From Trichostrongylus colubriformis (Eukaryota; Nematoda; Chromadorea; Rhabditida; Trichostrongylidae), in assembly GCA_963978905.1 (NCBI GenBank), contig OZ022257.1, positions 51,912,873 to 51,976,872 on the forward strand: a DNA stretch of 64,000 nucleotides, written 5' to 3'. Below, one piece after another: positions 1 through 15,300 of the stretch (its first letter is position 1; each line of letters starts with the position of its first letter). Below the pieces are notes generated by a model. It ran no database searches, was not told where the DNA came from, and saw only the letters and a list, made by a program, of their open reading frames with translations. Both the position numbers and the translations under genes were made by a program.

Positions 1-241
1 CAATGCATAAGTCTCAATTTCATTTCTTCTTCAAGAGTCTCATTTTTATGTTCTCTGCAGAGGGGTGTTCATAAAAATTATTTTTTCCTGTCATCTTCAA
101 CAGTCCCACTATTATTTCCTCTTCAAGACTCTCACTTTTATTTCCTCTTCTGAGGGGTATTCATAGAATTGTTTTCTTTCTTCGTATCATCTTCAACAGT
201 CTCACTTTTATTTCTTCATCTGAGGGGTATTCATAAAATTG
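1..241. repeat. Degenerate tandem repeat, roughly three units
   Basis: The phrases TCTTCAA(G/C)AGTCTCA, ATTTCCTCTTCTGAGGGG and GTATTCATARAATTG recur at about 28-85, 98-170 and 192-241. Spacing is uneven (about 70-95 bp) and the units have diverged. The array runs off the left window edge, so its full length is unknown. No coding potential is seen. Confidence 0.6.
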
Positions 242-3200
242 TGCTAATAAGCAGTTTCCCGTCTTTGTTACTGTGATCACAATAGATTCAGAGGGTTTTT
301 CGAGCGCAATCTTCGTCTCGGTGGTTGGTGCAAACAATTAAGTAGCCTAATTGATTACCCAGTAATGACCATTAGTGAAGCCTATAGCTTCGAGCAGGTC
401 AAGTTACTTTACCAGAGTGAAATGAACCAAATGCAACTGAACAAATATAAATAAATATGTAATCACGTAAACAACTGTCGTGAATATATATGTAGTTTGG
501 TATGTTTTACATAAATCTGAGAGGTTGTGAAGACATAAATCATCGAAGTTGGATAAGTAGTTCATCGGAAAACCCATAGCATTAGATAAAGGTCGTGATA
601 CCAGTACCTGATACCACCTTCAGTCTTGAACTCTATGTGTGCTGTGTTTACATCATGTTTGACTTTCTTCGCAGTTCTTCTCCTTTTAAGTGCGGTACTT
701 TTTACAAACATTTTCGTATTAAATTTATGGACGAAGAGTTGTAATAATTATCCACCATTGAATATCATTTTCTCCTTATTCTGTTGTCGTTTAAAAATTG
801 AGAACTTCGAAAATAAGCGAGGTACGGGAATCTTTTTGCAGTTCGATTCAAGTGGAGCGCCACACGCGTTCTTGTTTCAACCATTGTTAGGCTCATCTAG
901 GATATTTTTGAAAATTTTGCGGACCAATCGAAGGTGATGAGGGTGATTTTTCTTATATTGCAAAGTGTAATTTTTATAAATTTACCTACCCGCGAACAGC
1001 CACGATGGCCCATCGTGCGACGGGATATCAAAGGGTGCAAACATTAATGAGATCTTTAAACGTAACACCACATCACCGTCAATAGCAGAAAAGTGAACGA
1101 TAGCAGGAAGTTGTTTTTGTAGGAATTAAATTAAATTGTATCTGAGATGGAGTGCCTACTTGTATGATCATCTTATTTTGATGCATATGAAAGGACATTA
1201 CAAGCCTGTGGGATCGTGCTCCTCTACTGGTTTTGAGATTCTAAGACTTTTCAAAGAATGATAAGTCGAATACGTGTGCATTCCGCTACATTACAAAGTC
1301 CACGACTTGTTACCTTCAAAGCGTTTACGACTGCTTTACAGCATCGAGCGGCGGTCTTTCACTAACAGGTCCTAATTAATGTCACTTGGGGTGTCATAGC
1401 CATGTCTTTCGTGGTAATTGGCACAAGATGGTAAATCTGTCACAAAGTCTCTGTACGAGTACTGAAGCTGTAAATGCTGTTTCAAATGGTGGTTCTTTGA
1501 GAATGGCGGCTCGGTGAATTGCACTCCCGGGTGTTTTGTACTAAATCTAAAAGAGATTTCAGAGTTCTTCTTGAAGAATAGGGAACCCCCTGGTTCCTGC
1601 TTTCACATTTTATGTATCTAAGAATTTCACATTTTTTATACCTGCTCTTGGAGCTTTTATAATTTTTCGGTTACTTCTGCCAATTGATTTTAGTGTGTTC
1701 ATTGAATAGTTTCATCATTTTCAAAATGTTTTTTGATATAGTTGCAGTAACACAGAAGATGAACTAAATCTTTTATTCTACCTGCCATTTCCTTCGAAAG
1801 TTTTTGTTAGATACTTTTCAGGAATTTGGTCTTATTTATAATATACATATGTATTTAACTTTGACTGGTGTTTATGACGATGGCTAATTTCACACGCTGG
1901 CGAATCGCGACCATACACTTTCCGTTCCGGACGTGACATGGCCCCTACCATCTCCATGTCGGCGAGAGGTCCAGCCTCGATTTCTTGCCAATCCTTTCGA
2001 TAATAAGTTATGACTCCAATTCCGCATAGAGAGCAAGTCCATAGCACATTTCAAGAGAACGGTCACCGGGAAGCAGAGTAAATTATGAAATTAGGGGGTC
2101 TGAAGCCGCATGTGCAGCACGATCGCAGCTTTATCATACATATGTAACCCTATGAGGAAGTGGCGTAAACGTTTTTGCTTGTCCTTACATGGTCTTAGCT
2201 AGTCGAATAGAGTCAATATCGGTGTATTTAAGACGAGTGCAGCACTTCGTTAAGCTTTCCGTCAAATATGCGCCTGAAAGCGCGCGCTGGATTGCGTAAC
2301 GCTGGCGTTACGAGCGTTTCATGAGTTGCGCGATTCCTATAGTATCCTTATGCCGACATAGCGCATGGGATGGGAGAAAGTTACCACATGAGATCCTTTA
2401 GGATTATGGACCTGGACGGGGTCTACGTACCTCCAGTAAGGGAATGTACGCCGGGTCAAAAATAAGCAAATTTGAAGGAACAGGTTGTTGTCTCTCATCA
2501 TTGGGGTTGCTGTCAGCAGGAGAGCGTGAAAAAGTTTTGGGATTGATAGTCAACCGGTCTCTTTTCGGGATGCGCCATGCGCCTGCTTCTTTGCGAAATT
2601 GCATTTTAATGCGAATTGACATACGCAGCCTTTTGTGGACCTTTCTGTCCGTTTGGACCACTTTTTTCGTAATTCGTCACCCCCCACAGAAATAAAAAGT
2701 CGGCCTGGGTGGCAACTGGGCCGAGGTTCGGCCTGATTATTTCCCTAATTGAAATTTTGTTATAAAAAAGTGAAACCATGAAGTGGTGTAGAAATGCTGT
2801 ACTCAATCTTAAAGAATTCTGATCTATTGGCCGAGATTCCGGACGACTATATCAAAAGTCTTCGAGGATTTTCTCGATCTTTCTTAGAAATCATGTCAAA
2901 TATGTACGGGTTGATTCATGCTCAACGGATGATCGAACTAGTCTCTTTTGGTTTGTTAGCACATGGTCTTCAGACTGGCAATTACCTCAAAATCGAGTGT
3001 TTTTGCCCACTGTGGTCGGAGAACTTCCAAACGTTTGCTGTGTCCAGAAGTCCGGAACTCGAGAGTAGTTGTGTATTTGCAGACTTGGGAAAAGCAGGCT
3101 TTGTACAATAGCAGGAATAGTTAGCACTCTAATCCGGAATTCAGCGCGGTCAGCTGCAGCATGTCGCCGTATCACGCTTCGCTCTACTATCATTCCGCTC

Positions 3201-3303
3201 TACTCCTTGATTTCCCTACCTCTTCGATTTCTCCATTTGTTCTTCGCACATAACTTCGCTGACGATTTTTGAATTTATCTACGAATCGTCCAATCGAATA
3301 TGA
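242..3303. other. Upstream region, no supported gene
   Basis: About 3 kb before the adaptor gene. It holds short open frames only: a hydrophobic one at 635-937 and a 105-codon one at 2794-3111. Neither has recognisable family similarity or convincing splice context. A short perfect hairpin (CGTAACGC TG GCGTTACG) lies near 2296-2313. The adaptor promoter could lie here, but no core promoter motif was identified. Confidence 0.4.
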
Positions 3304-3311
3304 TTTTTCAG
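3304..3311 (+). promoter_or_regulatory. Probable spliced-leader trans-splice acceptor of the adaptor gene
   Basis: TTTTTCAG matches the nematode splice-acceptor consensus and ends two bases before an ATG at 3314. In nematodes an acceptor this close to a start codon, without a matching upstream donor, usually receives a spliced leader. This is the reason for choosing 3314 over the in-frame ATG 45 bases upstream, which would lie 5' of the acceptor and be removed. A cis intron from an upstream exon is the alternative. Confidence 0.55.
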
Positions 3312-3313
3312 AA

Positions 3314-6300
3314 ATGTATTCTAAGCTGCTGTCGTCACTTTTGGGACGACATCACAACAAATCAAAATCAGACCTGTCACCACAGTGCAACGCGCATCCG
3401 GGTCCAGCTTATGAAAGGACGATTCACAACGTTTCACACCTGCCAACAGATGGTGGTGGTAGTGGTGGCGGAGGTGATGGCGGAGGTGGTGGTGGTGGTG
3501 GCAATGCACCCGTTAGTGCCGCCCGACAGTCCACATTCGCACCAGCTGGCCACACCCTCTTCCTGGACGATTGCCAGCTCATTGACCACGCCCCGTGTTC
3601 TCGTTGTACCACTAATCTATCAGATAACTACGAAGTACCGGACATGCGGCAGCATTTCGTCCTATCATGGAATGTCAAAGTGAGTTCTTTTCAGAATTAC
3701 AGTGCACCTGTATTCGTCAGTAGTCCTATAATATCTTTATATATAATTCTACTATCGTAAAATGTATTCAGATATCAGCCATTACCAATTTTTCATCGAA
3801 ATTTCATTTTAGTTTCCATTTGGGAGAATGTAGAAGTGTAGTTACGAGTTGGTCTTCTCTTTCATCTTCATTGTTAGTTATGTCGTCAGAGCATACCTTA
3901 CAACATCCTGTATTTGTACAGTACGCTACAGTACTCTCAGCCAAATCAACAAAGTTTGACCTGAGCAGACAACTCATTTGTTGTAGCTTTTTCTCAGTAC
4001 TTAAAGGTTCATATGATTGTCTTGAATCGATAAGGCAGGGGGAAGGATTTTTAAGAACTTTTTAGTGGCGTCATTTTGTGAGTCACTGTGATCTGAATAT
4101 TATTCAAGCAGGTAAAGCGATGGATTCTTAATAATAACAATGTAGTACCAATAGTCAATTAATAAAAACGATGTAATGAAATTGATCCTATCGATAATAT
4201 GCTTTATCATATAAACAATGACGCCATTAATAATGTATAACTCTCACAGTATAAAGGCCGCGCTGCTGCCAGCTCGGTGATTATTAACTATTAGGTGTTG
4301 TTATTTATTACTGACAGTATTTATTGAATGCACTTTTATTTTTCATAGTAGTGGAACAGGGATGCATAAAAAATTCTTGATGCAAGACATATGTTTTAAC
4401 ATTACATATATTAATTATAAGCTACAATTCCTGATTTCGCCATTCCGCCACACTTCAATCGTTCCCACGAGCTCTGATTGCTCATGACACATGGCGTACC
4501 TTTTTGTAGTAGTCCAAAAGGCTATGGCGGTGTCTATTTGAGTAACGAAGCAGAAAACAATGAATACCTGTAAGTGATGCGAATCACCAAATATCTCGAG
4601 TAAATAAACAAACATAAACAATGAATTACCATGAACAAATTCCTGTCTAATACATCACCTTTTTTCTTTCATTGTCTTCATTTATCATTTTTATTCATCA
4701 CTTTTGTGTCCGCTGATTGAATAGCAATTTTTTGCAGTCACCCCTTGATTTTATCGAAACACAAAATTTATAACGAAATTTCTTTATATGCTATACTTCA
4801 CTATGACCTCTTTTTCTAATTTTTCAAGCTACAATTTTTGCTTCACTAAGACCGAGTGTTTTTTTTTCTAATTTTTTCGAACTGAAATTTTTTGAAATGG
4901 CAACAATGAGGTCGAGGGTGTTAACTGTATTCAAATTGTAGCAGCTGATCAAATTGAGTAATCTGATACCGTGTAGAGGTGAAGGCGGCTCGGTGATATT
5001 CGACGGCGCGGCGACGGCACTCGATAATGGTCACGAGACACATCCGTTGAGTATCACGTTTTGACATAAGCCGCTTGAAAGTCCCACCGACATCGTCCTC
5101 GAATAACCTCAGCAAAAGAGGTCAAGCAGGGTGAATACGGCAATTCAGGAGCAATCACACTTAACTACGGTAATTCTGGTTCGTTGCGGATTTTAAATTG
5201 TGTGCCGTTTATTTCGAAAGGGGAACATGCTTATCATCTGTCAATGAAGCGTTTGAAGGACGCCGTTTTGCGCTTTTGTTGTCGACCATTTGTAGGCGGC
5301 TGGCCATCTGTTGCTGCTGAAGGAGGTGATGTCTGGTGGCATGGGGACAGCCAAGGGATTCGAGGAATTGCGCGAAATCTCGTACCACACATTCTATTAG
5401 GTCTTTATTGAGGAAGTCGTGTGGTCTCCCAATTGGTTTCTATAGGAAGTATCACAGAGGTTTACATGGGTGCAGTATCAACACACACGCATGAATTCCA
5501 CGACAAAGTAGGGATCACCCCACCTGGAGGCATACGAGGAGATCGGGCGCCAATCGTCATGCGCACTCGTCTTCTACTCAAATTTGGACAGGGCAGCCAG
5601 TCATCTATGGAGCTTTTCAGATTTTCAGTTTTCGACTTTCGCTGGCAGACCTCTTTTGAGCGTGTTGAACGTTCGTTCTCCGATTTTCGTCTGAATGACT
5701 TCTTTTCTCTCCGTTTATTGGGCATTAGCGCTCTTTCTCAAGAATGTCTTGAGTTATTCTTCTGTGAACTCACCTCAGTATGAACCGGGCCCGTTGAAGT
5801 ACCGGGCGACACCATTCTCCGGCTTCCACACACTTCACAGTCAGCCACCTGCTATTCGGCTTAGGATTGGCCCTTCGGGAGGAGTTCCGATGGTTGTGGT
5901 ATCTGAGAATCAGATCCTAACAGGAATTTTGTTCACAACCAATATTCTTATTATTAAGACTTTTCTAAAAAAAAAAGTTGACAATGATGCTGAAGCGTTA
6001 CTAGTACAGCAAAAGTATGTCTCGAATGGATAAGTTGTCTTGGATGAGTGAGGTGAGCTGCCATTGGCGGAAGAGTCATTGAAGCGATGGCTCAATTGAC
6101 ATTGACCCTTGTTACTTGTCGGACAAAACAATGCCATCGGCTTATGTTTGAGCGGTTGTAAAAGAACAATTTTATGGTTTTATGATCAGCCACCCAGCAG
6201 GCAGTGGTTACCAGAGAGTATATGAACGAGTAATAAACGGATTACTGTAGCGTACAGTAATATTCGAAAGCACAAACCGCATGCCAACTGATGTGTTGTC

Positions 6301-9300
6301 GTTTGTATTTTTGAGCCAGTTTGCTTCTCGGGATTTTTTTTTTTGGTGTGTAGCTGCTTATTCACTTGCCTATATTGATCTTATCGATCCAATCGATTAC
6401 TATTCGAGGAAAGCATCGGCCAGTATATGTTTATGTAATCAACAAGTGTTTCCTACATACTATGTCACCAGGTCGCAAGAATGTTTAAACATCGGATTTA
6501 CGTTGTCCAAACAAGGACAGTTGTCGGCAGAGATTACCAGAGAAATCGATTCCGAGCAATTATTACTTGACTACAATTATCAGCTTCAGCTGTATAACAA
6601 TATTCTTAATTACTTTAATTCTAATTTCTTAGAAGTGAAATATTTTACAAAAATTGGCATCTATTTTCAGTACCTTGGCTCATTTCCAATCTCGAACACC
6701 ACACCGGATCATGTTTCGTCTCGATTGGAAAACTTCCAAGTCCCACCCACTTCTAAATCTGTGACACTTTCCGTGTCATTACTAGGAGTACGGATACACA
6801 ATAAAGAGGTGAGTGGAGCTTTCACAAATTTTGTTGCAACTAATCGATAATCGATTCACGTGGATTGGTAATGAATCGGTTTTCCAGATGAATAATGTAC
6901 ATAGATTGGCGGTGCGATATGTAGTCATCGCTTAAATGAGAACAGTTGGCGTCGAAGTATAAATAATTAATTTTGAGCTCAAAAGTTTGCCGCCGCCACC
7001 GCCTCTGTCTATAATGTATGGCTATTGTTGCGTAGTACCGGCTATTAACTGACTATAGCTAGTAATGAATGGGATGTCTAAGAAGGTTAATCCGCAGAGA
7101 TGGAGATGTCGCATGTGGTACAAAGGCTTCAAAATAGCAAAAGTGACGTGACAGCTTTTTCAATGTTTCTGTCAAATATTCGAGAGAATCCATTGATAAC
7201 ATTAAACTAATTTGGTATTTGTATAATTAACTCAAAAAGACAGAAGTAGAGAGGTAGTAGTAAAAAAGAAAGAGGGTGAAAAACTATAAAGAAGGAACTG
7301 GAAGGAAAAAAGGGATGGGAAAAAGGAAAGAGTGTAAAAGAAGGGCAAGAACATTGACCCGTTTCGCCTTTTCATCAAAGGAGTCAACGATAATATTAAT
7401 CCCTGATATTTGAGAAATATTGTTTCAAGAAGTGGGGTCAGATCAATGATCACTCAGTATCTTAGAACAGATCTCTAGATAGATCACTAGCTATCGGAAC
7501 GTCGCGTATCGTTTTTTTCTGATCACTTTCTTATTTCCAAGAAAAACCAGTACCGCTGCGGTAAATCAGTTGTGGTATCAGTTCTTATTGTACTGCTGTT
7601 CTTCAGAATTTTCTGTATAGTGTGGGAAATACAGCGAACTGTGAATTAATAGTTGTCATACTATTAAAAGTTCAAATTGCAGGATGGTGGAAGAACTAAA
7701 AAACCTAATTGTAAAAATACACCACACTGGAACTTTTGACAATCGCAGTGAACTTCACAACTGGGTTTTTGTTGTCTTTGAAGTTGAATTTTCATAAAAT
7801 GACCTATCCCAACATCTTGATCCACGTGCCTAACTTTTCGTGAATTTCGTGAGCCTATTTCAAACCTTTTTTTCGAAGATTTCAATCACTTTCATTCGGT
7901 TCCGGTTAAGGACACGGTTTTTTTATTTTCACACATTTCGGCGTCTCTGGGGGCATTTTTTCTTCGAAGAGAATCCATCTATCACGAGTGATCGATGCGG
8001 TTGAAATGTAGCAGAGACCAGGATGCTCAAATTTTCTGGTCAGAGATTGAGTTTGCTTCTTGAAAGGAAACTTTCATTCACCAACTGGAGGGGTCTAAAA
8101 GAATTTACAGTTGCCACAAATTTTTTTCAGAATTTTCCTCGGTTTATCAAGCCTCCTAGAGCAAGTGAGAGAATGTAGAGATAATGAATTGTGGATCTTG
8201 GCACCATGGGTCACATTCACATTCGGCCGTCGGCGAGTTGACTTATCTTATCGTGGCAGTTCATCGATGACTACGCCTTCCGGACAATTTCCGATTGCTA
8301 TCCTTACGTTTGACATACGGTAATTACTTGGGGAGTGGGAGTTTTCCCGGGCGATGAAATGGGGCTTGCAAAATCACGTATGCTACGGATATTGTAGAAC
8401 AGTTAGTCATACTGGATGCACGTTTGCATATTGTTTTTACGACGACGACAACGTTACTGCTATTAATCACTGATTAGTCATCAGTGATATTTACTTTGAA
8501 GGTGATAGTGGTTTGAATAGATTCAATAAAATGATCGTGAAAAATCGAAGGTCTACGGATGACTCAGATTTTTGAAACCGGTTTATATCAACTGAAAAAA
8601 TTGGGAGGAGTGGAAATCAAATGCGTGTGAAATATCTTGGAACAGTTTGAATTTAGACGTTGTAATGGGATCGTGGAACATTTGCTCCTGCTTGAAAATC
8701 TGCTCGGGTGACACCCTAGAAGAATCAATTTGTAGTTGCCTTAATTAGCAGTACCGTATCCTTATCGTAATTTCTTCCAGAGTCTCCTGATGTCACATTC
8801 ACTTCGACGTGTTTGCAGTGTGATTGGACGACCTGCACTCAGACAGGTTTGTAAGGCATCGAATATTTCCATTCATGGATCGATCAAAGAGATTAACTAT
8901 GTGAATTAAATTAATTAAATAATGTCTGCAGTTTTGTTGATTGAAATCCTTGCAAAATCATGCCTAAAAATCATCAGATGGCGACGATTTGCAGGATCCC
9001 AGTATGAACTGTATTCGATAGCATTGCTCCGAGGGTCACCCATGTTTGATCAAAACTTGTGGTTGTCTCAGATATCAAAAACCAATAACAAGCATTTACT
9101 ACGACCTGTAATGGGAGTATCCCGACCACCTTGGACCATAAAATTGCATTTTTGCTGCATTCGTAATTTTACACTGAAATGCAGGCGATAAAGCTCAGAA
9201 TATATTCAGAGTCCAAAAAATACAATCATCCAAGTTTCCAATGTGTTTATGTTTTTCTATTTTCTCTACGTCATAAATATTCATGGGTACAAGTCGTAAA

Positions 9301-12300
9301 AGAATAACACCCGCTATTTTTACCGTGCTTTGACTAATGTTCCACTACTCTCAAAGATATTTCGATTTTTATTTTATGTTGATTTTCCCCCACCAATCAA
9401 TGGTCATAGATCCTTTGAAATAAATCATTCCTGAGATTCCAGGTGGCGTATACGGCGATGGAGGCAGCTGGTCAGACGTATCGCCGTCAGTGTCACGTAT
9501 TTCAGACAGACGCTATTCATCAGGTGATTGATTACTTTACTTGGAGTGTTTACTTTTTTGAACCATCCCTGATCCCGGATTTGGACCTATCTTGAAACTG
9601 TTGATCTGTGATCTATTGAAGTTTATGAAGAAATCGCAACATCACTAGCGATTCGCGACGAGAGCATGCGAATTGCGGCTAATTTTAGGGTTGTCCTAGT
9701 TTGACAAGAAAGACAATCGCTCGATTGAACCTTTCCTTACTCGCTTTCTAAATATCTATTCATTGCGGACCTATACAATTAGTTAACTATGACAAAATCA
9801 TATCGTAAAGAGCTGTTAGCTAGTTTCTAATTTTTATTCATGTTTAGTGATTCCACAAGTTTTTAGAAACCTTTACTTTTAGAAGAAAAATTCTTAGAAA
9901 CTGTAAAAAAAATGTCAAAAAATTCTGAGAAGTTTGGAGCTTTTCCAGACAATCAGGGTATTAGGAGGATTTTGAGTGATTTTGGATTCCACGCAATCAT
10001 TTTCTCCATGATAAAGAATTGCGAATTAGCTGATAAACACAGATTACAGGCTAACCGCAGCGTAACCGCACTCTTCAATAATTGGGAAATCGCGCAGCTG
10101 ATTGAATGAAATGAACTCAAATTTCATTTCAACGAGATCATTTGGGTGAATTTTCCCGTGTGGTCTCATTTGGTTCACACCTTTCTGCTTTGCGTTGTGG
10201 TGAAAAGTAGCCGTTAAAGTGGATGCGATGACAATCCGTCGAGACGGAAAAGACGCGTCACGCATCACCTCGTCGTTTCTTGTGTTGTTGGATTCCTTAT
10301 ATTTTTAGTCGCAATTTCATTTTCCTTTCGGATTTGTTTGACGTCGAGGTTTCTTCCCCGGTTGCGAGTGAGGGCGGTTAGGTCATGGACAGGATGTTAT
10401 GGCTGGCTTTTGCGCAACCAAAAGTTTGATCCGGTCGTTTTTCGCTTTCCGCTTGGCCCCTACCCCGCTCAGATCCACCTAACCCCCGTACATGTCTCAT
10501 TTTTCCACTTTTTTCGTCATGATATTTTCGTGGAACCACTGGTCTAAAGAAATCGTGTGAAAGACCTTCATCCGGCAGCCCAAATCGTTTTTTGGACATC
10601 ACCAATCCTCAAAAAAACTTCCAGTGGACCGGATGAAAATGGTGATTCCTTCTGGAAATAACGCTTCGTTTAATCGTAGGAATTCTAAGAAAAGAGATCC
10701 AGTTCTTTGTGGTTACAAAACCGGCCAAATAAGCGATCGATCGTGGAAAATAAACAAAATTTCAGGTTCAGGTAGTTCTGGTTTTCTATTGAAATTTTGT
10801 TTCTATTCAGAGTGCCTTTTACCAGCACTAGTTTACCCAGCGACTCATAGTCGGTCGTGACTTTTCATTCAATTCAGTCGAGGTCGTTGCAAGTGTTTCG
10901 CGCTCCTTCACCTCCACCTGCCTTCCACCTCCACCTCGTCCTCTAATACGCTAATTTAGCGCCCACTTCACACCGCCACTTGGCACATTTCGAACGTTTC
11001 CTCCGAATAATCGCTACATCTCGTTGAACGTCGTTTCGCGGCATCCTTCCCTCATCTCGAAATATTCCTTTCTGGAGCACTTACCCTTTTTTGGAACGAG
11101 CTTTTACCAAAATGCCTTCTTAATGGTAATATCCCCATATCCCTTAGCCTTTTGCAGTCGTCCTCCCATAAAAGGAAGTGGATAACTCCACAGTGGATAA
11201 CTTCTTCTGTCAATGTTCTGGCGCGTCTCGTGCACGCATGAATGAGTAAATAAGTAAATAAAATAATAAATAAATAAATAATTAAACAAATCAGAAGCAC
11301 TTATACCAGAACCAAAAAGATTTTTCTGAAGCCCTACTAGGAGTTTGGGCTCTTTTCAGAGCGCTTTCATCCTGCCAGATCTGCAAGGATCTATTTTGCG
11401 ATGATAGCAAACAGGTTGGATGGAAACCACTTGGTCAAGAGAGCTCGTTATCCGTCACCTATCAAAATGGGCTTCACCTAAAAGGAAGAATTTGTCTGAG
11501 CTGCCTCTGTAGCTTTTGATCTCGGCATCTTACGGCCTGATAGATGAAGCTCCCTATCGGGAACGATTGAGCAATTGAAACCGCGCACAAAATCCAATAG
11601 CTTTTGATGGAGGAACATTCCAAACTTGAACGTTGTTCCTGTTAGCTGAAATACCGCCATAGCGGAGTTTCCTTGAGGACTGATGGATGTCTTGCTCATT
11701 AATTGGTCAAGGTTTAATCGGAGCTGTACTAGTTTTCGGAAGCTTATTCTAAAGGGTAGTAGCCCTTTGTTATACGGGAATTTTCTTTAAGGCCGGGAAA
11801 GGCTTACTGAAGGGTCCGTCCAATTTTAGGTTTTGGCTAATCGCTACTGGGATATTTCTGTCACTACGATTTCCCTCAGCGTCATTTTCGAGAACATTCC
11901 AGCCCAAGCTATTTTACGCTAACCGATTTAAAGTGACTTTTCTACATCTGAAACCCATAATTTTCATGCGAATCGCCCATTCACTTAACTTTCCGCTGTT
12001 GGGGCCAACTGCGGCCCGCTTGGGTATAGATTTAGAGCCGATGGTATAAAGTGAGATTGAAGATGCTATGACCGTTGTGTGGCAAGAGGTCTAATGCTCG
12101 GCGGCAAGCATATGGGAAGCAAAGGGATTCCCCAGTTTGGTAGAACAAGTTGCTCATGCAGGAAAGGGGGGTCGTAGCGTTTCTGCACCTTAGAGATGCT
12201 TCACCTTTCTCCCAGCTCCTTCCCCGTCGAGCTGTTGTCCCCAAAACGTCTGAGAACCTAGTGTTCTTGTTTCCTGTTGGTTCATAAACTGTTCTGACTT

Positions 12301-15300
12301 GTTTTTGTTGACCAACAAATCCACTATCAGAGACAAACACTGCACTGACGTACCCGCCACATCCTGTGAACGTTTTTCATTTCCTTCTTTTCTATGCATG
12401 TTCCGTTTGCCTTTCACTTCGCCTGACAGGCTAGAAAAGGAAGACAAGAAAGGTCGTCAAGGCTGTAGTGTACACTGGCGAAAACTGTCTCCATTAGCCA
12501 GCGATGACAGATTGATAAGGCCAATGTGATCAGAAAACGCGCGATTTCACTGGTTTTCGTTGCCGTTTCTCTGGGATTTCCTGAGTTTCGTTGAGACTTC
12601 GCAGAATAACTCAAGTTGACACTTCTTGCATTCAATAGCTCAGTGGTGACGGAGGTGGTGGCGAGGTGATTGATGAGTCCAAAGTGATTCGTGGCAGTCA
12701 CCATCTCGTCGTTGTTGTTGTGGTGTCGTGTGGAATTTCGACGACATCTCGGCACTTTGACATTCGCCAGATGTTTCACTTGTCGGTGCGTCTGACTGAG
12801 GCGCCAGACATCCTCATCCCTCGCCACTTTTTTTGCACCTCGTGAAATTTCGCCAATAAAGTTTCCCATTCACTTGAATGCTTTCCTTACCAACCAGACG
12901 TTCAACGACGTATGGCCCACATGTGTAGTGTAACAAGGCGTTTCCTCTTACGGTCGTTATTTCTCGATCAACTCAACTCTCGCTTTGTTGACTCATTGCC
13001 TTAAGAGTGCTTCACAGGTCCTGTTCTGGTCACTTCGAGGGTTATCTGAGCAGTTATTGATCTGTCCTGATTCTCGTTATAACTGTAGCTGCTACAGCCC
13101 TTTTTACTAGTTACCGATCAGCTCTACTAATCCTCCTATGATAATTGTTTTTAAATTGGCTGCCTGCCAAAGGGAACTCATATGTGGCCTACCTTAATGA
13201 AGTGGAGCTTTCTAGCCGATTATTGGGTCTACATCCTTGTATTCGATTGCTACTTTAGGGTACCATCTCTGCGAGTTTCCAATCCCATTTCCTGTTTCCG
13301 GTGGATTCGCATAGTTACCTTGCTGTATAAAGTTCCCTTTCGCACGTTATCAGGCTTTACGGCTCATTCTTGCACTTTTCAACAAATACTTCATGAAGGC
13401 TATTGCTTTAGCATACAAACACTGCCTCCATTCAGTTCCGGTGACTCATGCACGCAAAATCTGGCCTCATCTTCAACTATTAGTCACCCATGATTCCGGC
13501 AATTCCGTCTTCCGACTTCTGGTAGGCCTAGCTGATAGTTGCCGAATACTACAATTTCGGTGAACCAGTGATTTTCCCTTTTAGATCAGTTCCCTATGAA
13601 ACCCATTATAGTTAGAAATGCTTACTTTAGCGAAGTTTTAACAGTTCAGCAATTCGATTTTTAATTTCCGACATTCCAAGAAACGCTGCTTCTCCCCTAT
13701 CCTTATTACAATTCCTTCAGACTTTCGGGAATTCACCCTTTGCATCCTGTTCCGATTCGTACTCTACAACGATTTCGCGGGCGTTAAATGCTTTCTGATA
13801 CCAGCGGCGTTCCCACATAATCCCTAATGATCTATGCGTGGAGCTTTTCGTCCTCTCCTGCAGCGGATCTCGTACAGACTCCATTTTCTTCGATTTGATG
13901 TGATTCGCCACATGAATTGGGCCTTTCTACGAGGAAGCACCCACAACCGTGAAGCCCCGAGCATGTGAACACGCTCCATTTGTTTCGTGGATTGACTTGT
14001 CGATAAGAGGATGTAATTTTTTTGCGAGAGTCTAGTTGATATACAACGTTATGCTATGTCGTTCTGCTGATTTTTCTGCTGATATTGGTTGGAGCCGAGA
14101 TTTAGGAGTTGTTGGAGGCAGCTTTAACCCAATAAATCTGTGTCCGTTTCTGCTGCCACAAGTCGATTCTCACTTGGTTGCTTTTGGCAGCCGGCCACAA
14201 GGGAATGGACAATGTCCGTGACAGCTGCGTGTGTCCAGTTCAGGGTCCAACCAACCACATCGTGCCAGTTTTGATTGCGATCTTTCTTCGTTGTGGTGCG
14301 TTCGGAGTGAATTTGACGTGAGCGCGCGCACACGGCTTAATTTAGCCATTCGATCCAGCACTCTGATAAGCCCCCCGCTCTTACAGTTGATGGATGAGCG
14401 TCGTTGCACACCCAACGATTGCCAGAAAATATGCGCAAACTTCGTTACAGTTGGAATTCCATAGCGACCAGTTCTTTTAGCAGTGCGGCTCATTTATCGT
14501 GTACTGGAATGTTGACGGCTATCCCTTAATAACCCCCCCCCCTTCCCACTAGCCTCATACTATCGTGCTTAGTCATTCTGTAGCCTTCCGGAAGTGCTTC
14601 ATGGCATTTTCTGACATTCCTGGAAGTTCTTGGCGTTGTAAGCCACTGGGCTTCCCTAGATGGAAGCTCGTACTTCCTTAAATTACTCAATGCATCAGGG
14701 AGCCACTTGCAGATTTTCGGAGCCACAGTATCCTCAGCTTACTTCCTTGCAATTTAGTTTAGTATATTTTTCGATTTAATATGTTTATCAGCATACCTTA
14801 GTCTGACCATTCAAAGTATCTTACTCTGGGGTCCCTAATAGTTGTATTATCTATGCAGTTCCGCAAATTTCTCATTACTTTATTCACCTTTTACTCAAAT
14901 TATTTGATTTTGTTGTTACCGAACTTCTTTTCTGCTCTGAGCTCGACCGTCGAACATGATTGCTGTAGGACTATGATTTCGACCAGAGTCTGAATGATTT
15001 TTGAAAGTTACTTATGATTTTCTCCCTTTAAAGCTTTTCCTGGTAATCTCAAATTATAATGGCGAACTTGTAACAGTTTAAGTGGTTATTATAAAGTTGA
15101 TCACATTTCAGGTAGAGGAGATCGAATCCGTGTTGGGAAACGCGTTTCAAGCCGCTTTAGCCCGAACCAGCACACCAACACGGCCAATGTCCATGGCGAC
15201 TCCTTTACCGGTATGTTGGTCCATTTTTTCGTTCATCTAATCGGTTCGGACGGTAAATCAGGAAAGTTAGAAAGAAGAAGACACAATTTTCTCAGTCTTC

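Noticed and set aside
626..937. Hydrophobic 100-residue frame
   Set aside because: It begins at a non-ATG codon or at ATG 635, has no family similarity and no supporting splice or polyadenylation signals; AT-rich DNA often yields hydrophobic frames.
8111..8323. Candidate adaptor exon after TTTTTTTCAG near 8128
   Set aside because: Exon 2 (ending GVRIHNKE) joins exon 3 (starting SLLMSHSLRRV) in phase and gives a continuous PTB strand-helix; inserting this segment breaks the domain and soon meets a stop.
12414..12869. 151-codon minus-strand frame inside adaptor intron 4
   Set aside because: No domain, mixed low-complexity composition and no splice context; length alone is weak evidence.
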